Origin: an uncultured Arenicella sp.
Lineage (GTDB): Bacteria; Pseudomonadota; Gammaproteobacteria; Arenicellales; Arenicellaceae
Reading direction: 5' to 3'
DNA: 64,000 nucleotides
Assembly: GCA_938045295.1 (NCBI GenBank)
Contig: CALINO010000010.1
Coordinates: 1-64,000, forward strand
This document shows, piece after piece, positions 45,660 through 56,029 of the stretch (positions are counted from its first letter, which is position 1; each line of letters begins with the position of its first letter). Below the pieces are notes generated by a model. The model was given only the letters and a program-made list of their open reading frames with translations. It was not told the origin of the DNA and did not search any database. Position numbers and translations under genes: made by a program.

Positions 45660-45910
45660 AATTTTGTTTAAATGTGTCATGTTTTAATACAACAATAATA
45701 ATAACAAGTTTCAACCTGCCATTAACAACCTTATGCGCAATTACTCGGCGATTTAAAATACAACGCGCTCTTTGCACACGAGCTGTATCAACGCTTAGAG
45801 CTTACAAAACAATGACAGACAAAATACAAATTGCATTTTTTAACTCTAATAAAGACCTGAAAAGCATATAAATTATTACTTATTACAATAATTTAGCCTA
45901 AAATAAACCA

Positions 45911-46570
45911 ATGCAATTATTGCCTTATAAAATACAACCGGAGCCCACAAAGAGCTCGCTCACGATAACGGTGTTATTGTCGGCCATACTGGCTGTATGC
46001 TTGTGCCTGCCCTCTCAGGTAAATGCGGGCGTGTATGTGTACATAACACCCGACGGCTCAACGCTTATTACGGATAAGCCGTCGCGCAAAAAAGGCTATA
46101 AGCTCAAGCGTAAATACAAAACCAAACCTTACCGAAACAGCGGCGGAAATGCCCCTTACTTTGCCAAGCCGATTCGCTCTCAATACGATGCGCTGATTGT
46201 AAACACCGCTCTTAAATATGGCCTTGAGCCGTCTTTTATTAAAGCCATTATTCACGTTGAATCGGCCTTTGATCATTTAGCGATTTCAAAAGCGGGCGCA
46301 ATGGGCTTAATGCAACTAATGCCGGCAACCGCGGCCAGCTATCAGCTTACAACCAACACCTTTAGGCCTGAGCGTAATGTGGAAGCCGGCGTGCGGCACA
46401 TGAGAGACTTAATGGATCGTTATAACAGCGATAAACGGCTCTCATTAGCCGCCTACAATGCCGGCGCAGGCGCGGTAAGCAAATACAATGGCATACCGCC
46501 TTATCGAGAAACTCAGAACTACGTTGTTAAAGTAATGCGTTTGTACAAGCAATACAAAAAGCAAATTTAG
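45911..46570 (+). CDS. lytic transglycosylase (SLT domain)
   Basis: A 219-residue exported peptidoglycan lyase. A hydrophobic signal segment (about 18-38) is followed by a DUF4124-like strand pair (VYVYITPDGSTLITDKP). A basic stretch precedes the SLT domain from about residue 95. The catalytic Glu is E117 in IIHVESAFD, followed by KAGAMGLMQLMPATA and the AAYNAGAGAV motif. It should cleave glycan strands to anhydromuramyl products. The stop codon abuts the pdxJ stop codon on the other strand with no gap. Confidence 0.92.
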   Translation: MQLLPYKIQPEPTKSSLTITVLLSAILAVCLCLPSQVNAGVYVYITPDGSTLITDKPSRKKGYKLKRKYKTKPYRNSGGNAPYFAKPIRSQYDALIVNTALKYGLEPSFIKAIIHVESAFDHLAISKAGAMGLMQLMPATAASYQLTTNTFRPERNVEAGVRHMRDLMDRYNSDKRLSLAAYNAGAGAVSKYNGIPPYRETQNYVVKVMRLYKQYKKQI

Positions 46571-47329
46571 TTAAAGCCCATTACCTTCTGAGTCCAACCT
46601 GGCCCCGTTCATTAACTGCTTAATGGCAAACACCGCTTCGTAAAAGCCGGTCATGACGGCTCGCGCAACAATCGAATGACCTATATTTAAGCACGTGAGC
46701 TCAGGAATGGCGGCAATAGACACTGTATTTTGATAATGCAAACCGTGCCCAGCATTCACTTGTAAGCCCAGATCATGAGCCACTGTTGCCGCGCGCTGTA
46801 TACGCAATAACTCGGCATGCTGAGCTTCTTCTGCAGTTTCAGCATAGGTGCCGGTATGCAATTCAACAATGTCTGCGCCCACTTGATGGCTGGCGTTAAT
46901 TTGCTCTTCATCAGGATCAACAAACAACGATACCTTAATACCTTGAGCTTTAAGCTCACCCACATAATCGGTTAAATAAGACTGTTGAGTTATGACACTA
47001 AGCCCGCCTTCGGTGGTTAACTCCTCACGCTTTTCTGGCACTAAGCAACACTCATAAGGAGCCACTTTTTTTGCAATTTCAAGCATTTCAGCCGTTGCCG
47101 CCATTTCAAAATTCATAGGCAGATCAACCTGTTCACGAATAGCAAACACGTCACTGTCTTGAATGTGGCGGCGGTCTTCGCGTAAATGAACCGTCACACC
47201 ATCAGCTCCGGCTTTACGAGCGATGTCTGCGGCTTGCAGCGGATCGGGGTATGAAACACCCCTAGCCTGCCTTAGTGTGGCTATGTGATCAACGTTAACA
47301 CCAAGCTCTATTTGATGATGTGTGGGCAT
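46571..47329 (-). CDS. pdxJ: pyridoxine 5'-phosphate synthase
   Basis: A 252-residue TIM-barrel enzyme that makes pyridoxine phosphate (vitamin B6) from deoxyxylulose phosphate and aminoacetone phosphate. The N-terminal [27 protein letters not shown] and the conserved glycine turns [10 protein letters not shown] and [11 protein letters not shown] are all present. It follows recO as usual, but acpS, normally the next gene, is absent; a transglycosylase gene converges from the other side with no spacing. Confidence 0.96.
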   Translation of the reverse strand: MPTHHQIELGVNVDHIATLRQARGVSYPDPLQAADIARKAGADGVTVHLREDRRHIQDSDVFAIREQVDLPMNFEMAATAEMLEIAKKVAPYECCLVPEKREELTTEGGLSVITQQSYLTDYVGELKAQGIKVSLFVDPDEEQINASHQVGADIVELHTGTYAETAEEAQHAELLRIQRAATVAHDLGLQVNAGHGLHYQNTVSIAAIPELTCLNIGHSIVARAVMTGFYEAVFAIKQLMNGARLDSEGNGL

Positions 47330-47408
47330 AATTTTATTCGTAAAGTAAGTATCGCTAAAAAGTGATGTATGAAAGGTGTTTCTTTAAATGGTCTGTTAAC
47401 CCAGCAGA

Positions 47409-48149
47409 TTAAACCGTGGGGAAAAATAAATCTCGACTGATGACTTTCTTATTGCCTAGGGTTTGGTTCAGCACATCGCGCATTAGCCTCTTTGCTTGAG
47501 CACTGTCTGCACTATCAATACCAAGCACATCCACCCCATGCAATGACTTGATTACACGACCGCTGACTGAGCTGGAACTGGGCTTAGCCATACGAACAAA
47601 CCCTTGACCAGCCTGAAAGTAATAATGCGCGTCATTGTCAATCAAGGTTTTACCATCGGCTTCATTGAGAAAACTCACTTCATAACCGGACTCTTTAATG
47701 AGGGCTTGTTCAAAGCCTCTGAGTGTCTCTGCCATTGACGGCTTCTGGTTAGGCTCAACGCCAATAGTGTAAAGCGCTAAAATGGTTTTATGATACACAT
47801 CAAACAGTGCTTGGTGTGGATCGTGCCGGTGAAGCAAATTGACTAATAGTTCATTACAATAAAACCCACACACCAACGCATCGCCACGCAAATCGCGCTG
47901 AAACAAATTGAATTTACTTTGGTCTATTTCAGCCGAAGTTAAGGTGGGCACCTCACCTTTGCCAGACCAACTGATCAGAATTGGTTGAAACGGCAACAAG
48001 CACCCTTTTAGCTTTGACTTAAGCCGCCGTGCGCCTTTGGCCATTAAACCAAGACGCCCATAATCCCGGGTAAACACTTCGACAATGTACGAGGTTTCGC
48101 TGTATGGGCGATTTAATAAGGCGTAGGCTGGTTGCTCAAAAACTCTCAC
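47409..48149 (-). CDS. recO: DNA repair protein RecO
   Basis: A 246-residue RecO with an N-terminal OB fold (AYALLNRPYSETSYIVEVFTRDYGRLGLMAKGARR in outline, about residues 8-42) and a helical C-terminal part. RecO works with RecR (also in this window) to load RecA on gapped DNA. The zinc cysteines known from some RecO proteins are not evident, as in other gammaproteobacteria. It lies directly downstream of era, as expected. Confidence 0.92.
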   Translation of the reverse strand: MRVFEQPAYALLNRPYSETSYIVEVFTRDYGRLGLMAKGARRLKSKLKGCLLPFQPILISWSGKGEVPTLTSAEIDQSKFNLFQRDLRGDALVCGFYCNELLVNLLHRHDPHQALFDVYHKTILALYTIGVEPNQKPSMAETLRGFEQALIKESGYEVSFLNEADGKTLIDNDAHYYFQAGQGFVRMAKPSSSSVSGRVIKSLHGVDVLGIDSADSAQAKRLMRDVLNQTLGNKKVISRDLFFPTV

Positions 48150-48173
48150 TGAACTGGTTATGTCTGGTTGTGT

Positions 48174-49088
48174 CTAAATGCCTTCGTCATAACCAAGGCT
48201 AAATAGGTCTCTTGCATTATCAGACCACCCCGATCTTACTTTTACAAACAGCTCTAGAAATACTTTTCTCTCTAACAACGTTTCGCAATTTAACCGCGCA
48301 GAAGTACCAATGGCCTTTAAGGCTTCGCCTCGCTTACCAATCACCATGGCCTTGTGTGAATCTCTTTCCACCCAAATATCAGCACTGATTTGCGCTTTAT
48401 CGTCGAGCATTTCAAATTGCGTAACTTCTACCGCGGTTGCGTAAGGCAACTCGTCGCCCAAACGTCGAAACAGCTGTTCACGCACCAGTTCGGACACCAG
48501 AAATCGATAACTGCGATCAGTGATCTGATCTTCATCAAAGCCGGCCTCGGCCTCCGGCAAATACGCACTGATTACCTCCATTAAACGATCAATATTCCCG
48601 CCTTTCATCCGCCCCATGGCGCACACGGGAACAATGTCGGCAAAATTAGCCATTTGGCTCGATTCAGAGATCAGTGGCAACACATCATTAATCGACTTCA
48701 GCATGTCTACTTTGTTGATGACTAACACAATCGGAGCACTCACTTCTTTCAAAGCATTAAGCACATGCTTATCGGCTTCGGTCCAACCAGTGGCGGTGAT
48801 CATAAAACACACAACGTCCACGCCATCTATACTGGCAATGGCTGTCTTATTAATGACTCGATTTATGGTTTTTCGGTTCGACTTTTTTGTCACTGAATGT
48901 ATGCCCGGCGTATCAACAAAAACCACTTGTTGATGCTCATCCGTGTGAATGCCTAGAATGCGATGTCGCGTGGTTTGTGGGCGATGAGAGGTAATACTAA
49001 TCTTCTGCCCTATAATTTGATTCATTAAAGTGGATTTGCCGGCATTGGGCTTGCCGACAATGGTTACGAAACCGAATTTATAAGCCAT
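48174..49088 (-). CDS. era: GTPase Era
   Basis: A 304-residue GTPase needed for 30S ribosome assembly. The G1 motif GKPNAGKST is at about 12-20, DTPGIH is the G3 region and NKVDML the G4. The C-terminal KH domain shows VIGKRGEALKAIG, which binds the 3' end of 16S rRNA. The gene order rnc-era-recO is kept. Confidence 0.97.
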   Translation of the reverse strand: MAYKFGFVTIVGKPNAGKSTLMNQIIGQKISITSHRPQTTRHRILGIHTDEHQQVVFVDTPGIHSVTKKSNRKTINRVINKTAIASIDGVDVVCFMITATGWTEADKHVLNALKEVSAPIVLVINKVDMLKSINDVLPLISESSQMANFADIVPVCAMGRMKGGNIDRLMEVISAYLPEAEAGFDEDQITDRSYRFLVSELVREQLFRRLGDELPYATAVEVTQFEMLDDKAQISADIWVERDSHKAMVIGKRGEALKAIGTSARLNCETLLERKVFLELFVKVRSGWSDNARDLFSLGYDEGI

Positions 49089-49145
49089 AAAATTGTGTCA
49101 TTTGATTGGTGTCTGAAGTTAAGCTGTGGAGGCTTGAATACGCTT

Positions 49146-49847
49146 TTAACGCGCTAACTTTCGAGCTTGGTTAATGTGGTCGACAAACAGGTCAAGAACT
49201 TCAGCCGCCGCCGCCTGTTCGGCTGCTCGGCGAGAGCGAGCCACTGACTGACTCGCTATGGGTAAATTTGTTAAACGGCACTCAACGGTAAATTCTTGGT
49301 CGTGTTGAGCTCCACTGACGTCTATTATTTCATACACCGGCAACTCCATACCACGCTTTTGCATGGTCTCTTGAAGTTTGCTTTTAGGGTCTTTGTGCGT
49401 TGATTCAGCCGAAATTTTTGCTAAATGCTGTTCAAATTTTTGATGAATAAAACCATGCGCTTGCTCAAACCCTGAGTCTAAATACAATGCACCAATAATA
49501 CTTTCAACCGTATCCGCAAGAATTGAATCACGGTTAAAGCCACCGCTTTTTAGTTCGCCCTCACCAAGTATCAAGTGCTCTGATAGCGTCAAATCTCGGG
49601 CCACTTGAGCCAAGGTTTCTTTACGAACCAAACTGGAGCGCATACGACTCAGCTTACCTTCAGCCAACTCGGAATAGTTATGATACAACCAGTCGGCTAT
49701 CACGAAACCTAATATACTGTCTCCCAGAAACTCAAGCCGTTCATAATTCTTCGCCCCACGGCTACGATGCGTTAATGCCAAAGCCAGCAAACTCTTATCT
49801 ACAAAAGCATACCCCAGCTTTGATTCCAGTTTATCTAAATTACTCAC
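49146..49847 (-). CDS. rnc: ribonuclease III
   Basis: A 233-residue double-strand-specific RNase. The signature ERLEFLGDSILGFV (about 37-50) carries the catalytic acidic residues, with the second cluster at DTVESIIGALYLD. The C-terminal double-stranded-RNA binding domain runs from about 155 (DPKSKLQETMQKRG). It processes ribosomal RNA precursors and structured mRNAs. Confidence 0.97.
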   Translation of the reverse strand: MSNLDKLESKLGYAFVDKSLLALALTHRSRGAKNYERLEFLGDSILGFVIADWLYHNYSELAEGKLSRMRSSLVRKETLAQVARDLTLSEHLILGEGELKSGGFNRDSILADTVESIIGALYLDSGFEQAHGFIHQKFEQHLAKISAESTHKDPKSKLQETMQKRGMELPVYEIIDVSGAQHDQEFTVECRLTNLPIASQSVARSRRAAEQAAAAEVLDLFVDHINQARKLAR

Positions 49848-49888
49848 GGCCGATTAAATACATCCAATAAACGCAGAAATCACTAACA

Positions 49889-50290
49889 CTATTGACACTG
49901 CCCCACTAAATCGCATTCAACTTTTGGATTAAAACGAGCAATCAGCACCAAGTTATAGGCTAACGGTATTTCACGTTCATAATTGGCCTCCACTAAAAAT
50001 TGCTGACCCGTTCTTTTAACGATTAATTCGTTTTTATAATCTAACAACTCGTGATTACTGTCTAAATACAATTGTCGATTCATATTAGCAACTACTTCAC
50101 GACGAGTGATTTTTCTTAAATCTTTATCTTCAACACTCTGCATCATTGCCTTTTTGACACTTTCATTAGCTGAATACATAGGCACCAACTGCATTCCAAT
50201 GTACGCCAACACAAAGATGACACTCATTACAAACAACATGCTCCACAAAGTCCAACCTTGCTGAGGCGCTATTTTTTTCATTTTTGTCAT
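49889..50290 (-). CDS. DUF4845 single-pass membrane protein
   Basis: A 133-residue protein with one N-terminal membrane helix (about 15-34, TLWSMLFVMSVIFVLAYIGM) and a small periplasmic domain. The gene sits between lepB and rnc, where many pseudomonads and relatives carry a DUF4845 protein of this size. Function is not known. The QQGWTLWSML start and MQLVPMYSANESVKKAM motif support the family call. Confidence 0.8.
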   Translation of the reverse strand: MTKMKKIAPQQGWTLWSMLFVMSVIFVLAYIGMQLVPMYSANESVKKAMMQSVEDKDLRKITRREVVANMNRQLYLDSNHELLDYKNELIVKRTGQQFLVEANYEREIPLAYNLVLIARFNPKVECDLVGQCQ

Positions 50291-50411
50291 TTTATTTACT
50301 CCATTTTCATGTCTGAGTTCAATCGTGCTTAAAAACGAGCATGCACGTTCAACAGCTTATATCAGTCGAGCCTTATCAGCCAAGTTTAAACTTAAGATTA
50401 TGATCGCACCG

Positions 50412-51218
50412 TTAATTGTCTACTTCGACCGCTTCGATATTGGTGCCAATGCGTGAAAGCTTAAACCCATCACCTGCAAAGTTGATGTGCATCCAAACAA
50501 AAAAGGCTTTACCAACCACATTTTCATCAGGAACAAAGGTAAAATTTCGGCTTCGACTATCAGCACTGTTATCTCGATTATCCCCCATGACAAAATAATG
50601 CCCTTCAGGCACAACCCAGCTGTCGCTAGATGACAATGGATGGCCTCGCCCGATATTCAAAATTGGAAATTCCACCAAAGAACCGTCACGACGCGCAATA
50701 GTCTGAGTGAACTCATCGTGCTGATGCTTCGCTCCATACGCTTGATATTTACCTTGTTTTTCTTTTTTAACTAATTGACCATTAATGTAAAGTTGCTTAG
50801 TTGCATCGTTATATTTGACCACGTCACCAGGCAAGCCAATAAGGCGTTTAATGTAGTTTTGCTTAGGGTTTGGCGGGTATCGAAACACCACCACATCACC
50901 GCGGTCCGGTTGACCGGTGTCTATAATTTTATTCTGAAAAATCGGCAGCCTAATACCGTAACTGAACTTGTTAACCAGAATGAAGTCACCCACTTCAAGG
51001 TTCGAAAGCATTGAGCCTGATGGAATTCTAAACGGCTCAACGACAAAACCCCTGAGTAAAAACACAATCAACAACACAGGAAAAAATGAACGCGCGTAGT
51101 CTAGCGCGGCTGGCTCAGGTTCTCTTTTAGCAAGCTCTGGTTTTAATAAGCGGTAATACAAAATTACCGCCAAACATACACAAATAATAGAGAAAAGTAC
51201 TATTTCGAATAATTGCAT
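50412..51218 (-). CDS. lepB: signal peptidase I
   Basis: A 268-residue membrane-bound leader peptidase. Two N-terminal hydrophobic segments (about 3-20 and 45-60) anchor it. The nucleophile Ser69 is in PSGSML, and the general base Lys124 is in YIKRLIGLPGD. MGDNRDNSADSR and the final motif are present. It cleaves signal peptides of exported proteins. It overlaps lepA by one base (TAATG), so the two are translationally coupled. Confidence 0.96.
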   Translation of the reverse strand: MQLFEIVLFSIICVCLAVILYYRLLKPELAKREPEPAALDYARSFFPVLLIVFLLRGFVVEPFRIPSGSMLSNLEVGDFILVNKFSYGIRLPIFQNKIIDTGQPDRGDVVVFRYPPNPKQNYIKRLIGLPGDVVKYNDATKQLYINGQLVKKEKQGKYQAYGAKHQHDEFTQTIARRDGSLVEFPILNIGRGHPLSSSDSWVVPEGHYFVMGDNRDNSADSRSRNFTFVPDENVVGKAFFVWMHINFAGDGFKLSRIGTNIEAVEVDN

Positions 51219-53029
51219 TAGTCGTCCGTCGTTTTAAGCACAGCCAAAAACGCCTCTTGTGGTATTTCCACAGAGCCAATTTGCTTCATGCGCTTTTTAC
51301 CTTCTTTTTGTTTTTCTAACAGCTTACGTTTACGCGATGCATCGCCGCCATAACATTTAGCGGTTACGTTTTTACGCAACGCTTTTACCGTTTCACGTGC
51401 GATAACCTTAGAACCAATGGCGGCCTGAATAGCCACATCAAACATTTGGCGAGGTATCAGCTCACGCATACGTTTCACCAACTCTCGGCCACGATAAATA
51501 GACTGCTCACGATGCACCAGTATCGCCAATGGGTCAACAGGGTCACCATTGATCAACACATCCACTTTTACCATATCCGAAGCGCGATACTCTTTAATTT
51601 CATAATCCAGTGAAGCATAGCCACGGCTGACCGATTTAAGTCGGTCAAAAAAGTCCATTACCACCTCGTTTAACGGCAATTCAAAATTCAACATCACTTG
51701 TCGACCAAGGTATTGTATGTTTTTTTGAATGCCTCGCTTTTCAATACAAAGCGTCATAACGGCACCAATATACTCTTCTGGCATCAGCATATTGGCTTCA
51801 ATAATGGGCTCTCGAACTTCTTCAATTTTCGATAAATCAGGCAAAGCGGAAGGGTTATCCACTTGAATGACGTCACCGCTTTTCAACAACACGTCGTATA
51901 CCACCGTTGGCGCGGTGGTAATCAAATCCATGTCGTACTCTCGCTCTAAACGCTCCTGAATAATTTCCATGTGCAGCATGCCAAGGAAACCACAACGAAA
52001 GCCTAAGCCTAAAGCATCAGACACTTCCGGATCATAAATCAGTGACGCATCATTCAAACTCAGCTTGCCAAGCGCATCTCTGAAGGAATCGTAATCGGCT
52101 GAATTAATCGGGTAAAGCCCGGCAAATACGCGCGGTTGCACTTCTTTAAAACCTGGTAACGGCTCAGCAATACCGTGTTTAGCGTGTGTAATAGTGTCGC
52201 CAACCTTTGCACCTGATATGTCTTTCACACCAGAAATCAGGTAACCAACCTCACCGACCAACAATTGGTTTTTAGGCTCTCTCTTGGGAGTGAAGACACC
52301 TAAATCTTCCACTTGATACTCAATGCCCGACGACATCATTTTAATACGTTCGCGCTTCTTTAATGAGCCCGACACAATGCGTATTAAGGCCACCGTGCCT
52401 AAATAGTTATCAAACCACGAATCCATGATTAGCGCGGATAACGGCGCCTCAGGATCACTTTCTTGCGGTGATGGCAGCTCAGCCACAATTTGTTCTAGTA
52501 AATCTTCAATACCGATGCCATTTTTAGCACTCACGTGCAACGCACCAGTGCAATCAATCCCCACCACGTCTTCGATTTCTTCACTAACGCGTTCAACATC
52601 GGCGGCGGGTAAATCAATTTTATTGAGTACCGGCAATACTTCCAAACCCAAATCAACCGCTGTATAACAATTGGCCACCGTTTGAGCTTCTACGCCTTGT
52701 GAAGCATCCACAACAAGCAAAGCGCCTTCGCACGCAGTTAACGACCGCGACACTTCATACGAGAAGTCAACGTGGCCGGGCGTATCAATCATATTTAAGT
52801 AGTAAGTTTCACCGTCTTTTCTTGAGGTGTACTCCAAGGCCACACTCTGAGCTTTAATGGTAATACCACGCTCACGCTCGATGTCCATTGAATCCAACAC
52901 CTGCTCTTCCATCTCGCGGTCACTTAAGCCACCACAATGAGAGATGAAACGGTCGGCAATCGTCGACTTACCATGGTCGATATGAGCAATGATAGAGAAA
53001 TTGCGAATTTTACTAATGTCGTGCGACAT
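51218..53029 (-). CDS. lepA: elongation factor 4
   Basis: A 603-residue translational GTPase that acts on stalled or backtracked ribosomes. I use the ATG at 53029 ([20 protein letters not shown]), which matches the E. coli start; the longer open frame to 53158 adds 43 residues that do not look like LepA. G domain motifs [14 protein letters not shown] and NKID are visible, and the LepA-specific C-terminal domain ends in the basic [17 protein letters not shown]. The upstream rpoE-rseABC genes usual in gammaproteobacteria are absent; nadB follows on the other strand. Confidence 0.96.
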   Translation of the reverse strand: MSHDISKIRNFSIIAHIDHGKSTIADRFISHCGGLSDREMEEQVLDSMDIERERGITIKAQSVALEYTSRKDGETYYLNMIDTPGHVDFSYEVSRSLTACEGALLVVDASQGVEAQTVANCYTAVDLGLEVLPVLNKIDLPAADVERVSEEIEDVVGIDCTGALHVSAKNGIGIEDLLEQIVAELPSPQESDPEAPLSALIMDSWFDNYLGTVALIRIVSGSLKKRERIKMMSSGIEYQVEDLGVFTPKREPKNQLLVGEVGYLISGVKDISGAKVGDTITHAKHGIAEPLPGFKEVQPRVFAGLYPINSADYDSFRDALGKLSLNDASLIYDPEVSDALGLGFRCGFLGMLHMEIIQERLEREYDMDLITTAPTVVYDVLLKSGDVIQVDNPSALPDLSKIEEVREPIIEANMLMPEEYIGAVMTLCIEKRGIQKNIQYLGRQVMLNFELPLNEVVMDFFDRLKSVSRGYASLDYEIKEYRASDMVKVDVLINGDPVDPLAILVHREQSIYRGRELVKRMRELIPRQMFDVAIQAAIGSKVIARETVKALRKNVTAKCYGGDASRKRKLLEKQKEGKKRMKQIGSVEIPQEAFLAVLKTTDD

Positions 53030-53222
53030 GCAACTAAAAACCTTAAAAGCGATAAAACAAAAAATAAAGCGCCTGCCCTTAAACAAGGCGGAACTAGCGA
53101 CGTGGTAGTTTAGCAAACCACGCCAATGAACACACTTACTTTGCACCCAGCGACTCAATTTATTGAGTCAAACTACTGACTCATCGGCTATACTGCGCCA
53201 AGAAAAGCAACTGATCGTTTAA

Positions 53223-54893
53223 ATGTCTGATTCTAAAATGAATAAAAACCACAGCGACATTCTTATCATCGGCGGTGGCGCCGCAGGTTTAAGCCTAGCT
53301 TTGAGGCTGGCTGATGAAGATTTATCCATCACAGTACTATCCAAATGCGAGTTGACTGAAGGCTCAAGCTTGTATGCTCAAGGCGGTATTGCGGCAGTAT
53401 TAGACAGTGAAGATAATTTTGAGTCTCACATTAGCGACACTCACATTGCTGGAGCTGGCCTGTGCAAAGACGATGCCGTTCGCAAAGTGGTTGAAGGCGC
53501 GCCGCAAGCAATCAATTGGCTGATAGACAAAGGCGTGAAGTTCACCGTTGACGACGGGCCAGAATACGACGGTGTCGATGGTAACTACCATTTAACTCGC
53601 GAAGGCGGCCACTCGCACCGACGCGTCATTCACGCCAAAGACGCCACCGGTCGTGAAGTAGAGACCACACTTGAAAACCACGTGCGCAAGCAAAAAAACG
53701 TCTCAATTTTAGAAAACCACATTGCCATTGATCTAATCACATCGCAGAAGCTGCAGCAAAAGCACGCGTCTCGGTGTTATGGCGCGTACGCATTAGATAT
53801 CGACAGTAACACGGTAGAAACGTTTTCCGCTCGTGCGGTTATTTTATCCACTGGCGGCGCCTCAAAAGCCTATCTTTATACCACCAACCCAGACACATCA
53901 ACCGGCGATGGCATTGCCATGGCTTGGCGTGCAGGTTGCCGAATCGCCAACATGGAGTTCGTACAGTTTCATCCAACCTGTTTGTACCACCCTTATGCGA
54001 AAGGCTCTTTAATTTCAGAAGCTGTGCGCGGTGAAGGCGGCTTACTAAGACTGCCCAATGGTGATCGTTTTATGCCTAACCACCACCAACAAGAAGAGTT
54101 AGCGCCGCGTGACATTGTGGCGCGCGCCATCGATTATGAAATGAAAAAAGGCGGCTTTGACTCAGTCTATCTGGACATTAGCCACAAAGACAAAGACTTC
54201 ATTCTTGACCATTTTCCTAACATTGCCGAAAGCTGTGAAAGCTATGGCTACGACATGACGGCACAACCAATACCCGTAGTGCCAGCAGCGCATTACACGT
54301 GTGGTGGCATTCTAACCGACCTAAATGGCCGCACTGACTTAAAACGCTTATACGCCGTTGGTGAAAGCAGTTGCACCGGCCTGCATGGCGCAAACCGTCT
54401 AGCCAGCAATTCATTGCTCGAATGTTTAGTAATTGCTGAATCCGCCTCTAAAGACATTGCCACGCGCATGAAAAGAGAAGAAAAAGAACCCTTCCCTGAC
54501 CTGCCCGAATGGGATGAAAGCAAAGTTTCTGACCCCGATGAGCAAATTGTCGTGTCGCACAACTGGGATGAAACACGCCGCTTCATGTGGGACTATGTAG
54601 GCATTGTTCGCACTAAAAAACGACTCGAACGTGCGCAACACCGCATCAAACTACTGCAAGAAGAAATTGTTGAGTATTACGGTAATTTCCGCGTTAACAG
54701 CGACCTTATTGAACTACGTAACCTAGCAACCATTGCCGAGCTAACCATTGAATGCGCCATGACGCGCAAAGAAAGCCGCGGCCTTCATTACACTCTCGAC
54801 TACCCCGATATTAGTAATTACGCCGCCGACACTATTCTCACACCCAACAATTTTGTCAGCCATGCGCCAATCAGAGAGTGGAACACTTCTTAA
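53223..54893 (+). CDS. nadB: L-aspartate oxidase
   Basis: A 556-residue FAD enzyme that oxidises aspartate to iminoaspartate, the first step of NAD synthesis. The FAD-binding GGGAAGLSLAL is at about 17-27, SLYAQGGIAAV follows, and REGGHSHRRVIHAKDATG and EFVQFHPTCL belong to the active site. A helical C-terminal domain includes MTRKESRGLHYTLDYP. It is somewhat longer than E. coli NadB (540). It is divergent from lepA; no nadA or nadC lies nearby. Confidence 0.96.
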   Translation: MSDSKMNKNHSDILIIGGGAAGLSLALRLADEDLSITVLSKCELTEGSSLYAQGGIAAVLDSEDNFESHISDTHIAGAGLCKDDAVRKVVEGAPQAINWLIDKGVKFTVDDGPEYDGVDGNYHLTREGGHSHRRVIHAKDATGREVETTLENHVRKQKNVSILENHIAIDLITSQKLQQKHASRCYGAYALDIDSNTVETFSARAVILSTGGASKAYLYTTNPDTSTGDGIAMAWRAGCRIANMEFVQFHPTCLYHPYAKGSLISEAVRGEGGLLRLPNGDRFMPNHHQQEELAPRDIVARAIDYEMKKGGFDSVYLDISHKDKDFILDHFPNIAESCESYGYDMTAQPIPVVPAAHYTCGGILTDLNGRTDLKRLYAVGESSCTGLHGANRLASNSLLECLVIAESASKDIATRMKREEKEPFPDLPEWDESKVSDPDEQIVVSHNWDETRRFMWDYVGIVRTKKRLERAQHRIKLLQEEIVEYYGNFRVNSDLIELRNLATIAELTIECAMTRKESRGLHYTLDYPDISNYAADTILTPNNFVSHAPIREWNTS

Positions 54894-54995
54894 AAGCTCA
54901 TACTGCACCAGCATTATAACAAAAATTTCATTTATCTTAATTGCGCTATAACTTACAATTATAAACGACAACAACCTTAACTATACAAAGGAATT

Positions 54996-55928
54996 ATGCA
55001 GGATCCATTATCGCGCGTAGACCTGAACTTGTTGGTCGCATACCAAGTTCTAATGCAAGAAAAAAATGTAACGCGCGCGGCTGAGCGATTATTTGTAACT
55101 CAACCCGCAATGAGTAAAACACTTAACCGCCTGCGCAACTTATTAGACGATGAGCTGTTCGTGCGCTCATCGCATGGTTTAACCCCTACGCCAAAAACGC
55201 TAGAGCTGGAAGCGCCGGTTAACCACATTTTGGGGCAGTTGACCGAGCTGATGGTAACAAACCAAGAGTTTGACCCAGCTAATACTGCCGCGACTATTTC
55301 ATTAGCCACTTTGGGTACTTCCGCCAGTATTGGCATGCCGGTATTTATCGATAAATTACGCCAGCAAGCCCCCAAAGTGATGTTGATTAGCCAAAATATT
55401 GACGATAAATGGGAAGAGCGCCTGAGAAATGGCAGCCTAGATTTTGCCATTGTGGCTAAGAGCAAATTTGGCCCTGACTTTGTGACCCATAAGTTGATGA
55501 GCATTACCCCGATGCTCTATATGCGCAAAGGTCACCCGCTGGAAAACAAAGAAAACATCACCCTCGAAGAACGCCGTGAATATCAGCACATGGCGGTGTA
55601 TTTTCCTAATTTTGAAACCACTCGAGAAGAAGTTCAGAAACTGTTTGCCTCTTTTGGTATTTTGTCGAACGTACCGTTTCTAACCACTAACTTAATGGTG
55701 TGCTTAGAAACCTTAAGGAAAACGGACATGCTAATGATTGCCTCTGACCGCTTGATAGACTCAAGCATCGTGTCAGAGCATTTCGTAAGCAAACCACTTA
55801 AAGACCTTATCAATCTTAGAATCGATGCCCTTTCTTTGGTGCAACACGTGCGAACTAAGAATTCACCGCTGCATCAATATCTAACTGGGCTTATTGTTGA
55901 AAGTTTTACCGAAAACATTGATGCCTAA
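54996..55928 (+). CDS. LysR-family transcriptional regulator
   Basis: A 310-residue regulator. The N-terminal winged helix (VDLNLLVAYQVLMQEKNVTRAAERLFVTQPAMSKTL in outline, residues about 8-43) is of the LeuO/NodD/PcpR-like subgroup. A periplasmic-binding-protein-like effector domain runs from about 92. The inducer and targets are unknown. A clear ribosome site AAGGA precedes the ATG. It stands 102 bases after nadB and ends in a strong terminator, so it is probably its own unit. Confidence 0.92.
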   Translation: MQDPLSRVDLNLLVAYQVLMQEKNVTRAAERLFVTQPAMSKTLNRLRNLLDDELFVRSSHGLTPTPKTLELEAPVNHILGQLTELMVTNQEFDPANTAATISLATLGTSASIGMPVFIDKLRQQAPKVMLISQNIDDKWEERLRNGSLDFAIVAKSKFGPDFVTHKLMSITPMLYMRKGHPLENKENITLEERREYQHMAVYFPNFETTREEVQKLFASFGILSNVPFLTTNLMVCLETLRKTDMLMIASDRLIDSSIVSEHFVSKPLKDLINLRIDALSLVQHVRTKNSPLHQYLTGLIVESFTENIDA

Positions 55929-55948
55929 GTTAAGCACCAACAAAACCC

Positions 55949-55990
55949 AAACACTAAAAAGCCCGCAGTTATGCGGGCTTTTTAGTGTTT
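55949..55990. terminator. bidirectional terminator between LysR gene and dnaJ
   Basis: AAACACTAAAAAGCCCGCA pairs over 19 bp with its complement at 55972-55990 around GTTA. The T-run suits termination of the plus-strand LysR gene, and the symmetric A-run serves the opposite strand for dnaJ. Confidence 0.93.
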
Positions 55991-56029
55991 GATTAATAAC
56001 GCCACAACAAGCGTTCGGTATTTAAAACA

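Noticed and set aside
53030-53158. N-terminal extension of lepA to 53158
   Set aside because: The 43 extra residues are not LepA-like. The ATG at 53029 gives the exact family N-terminus.
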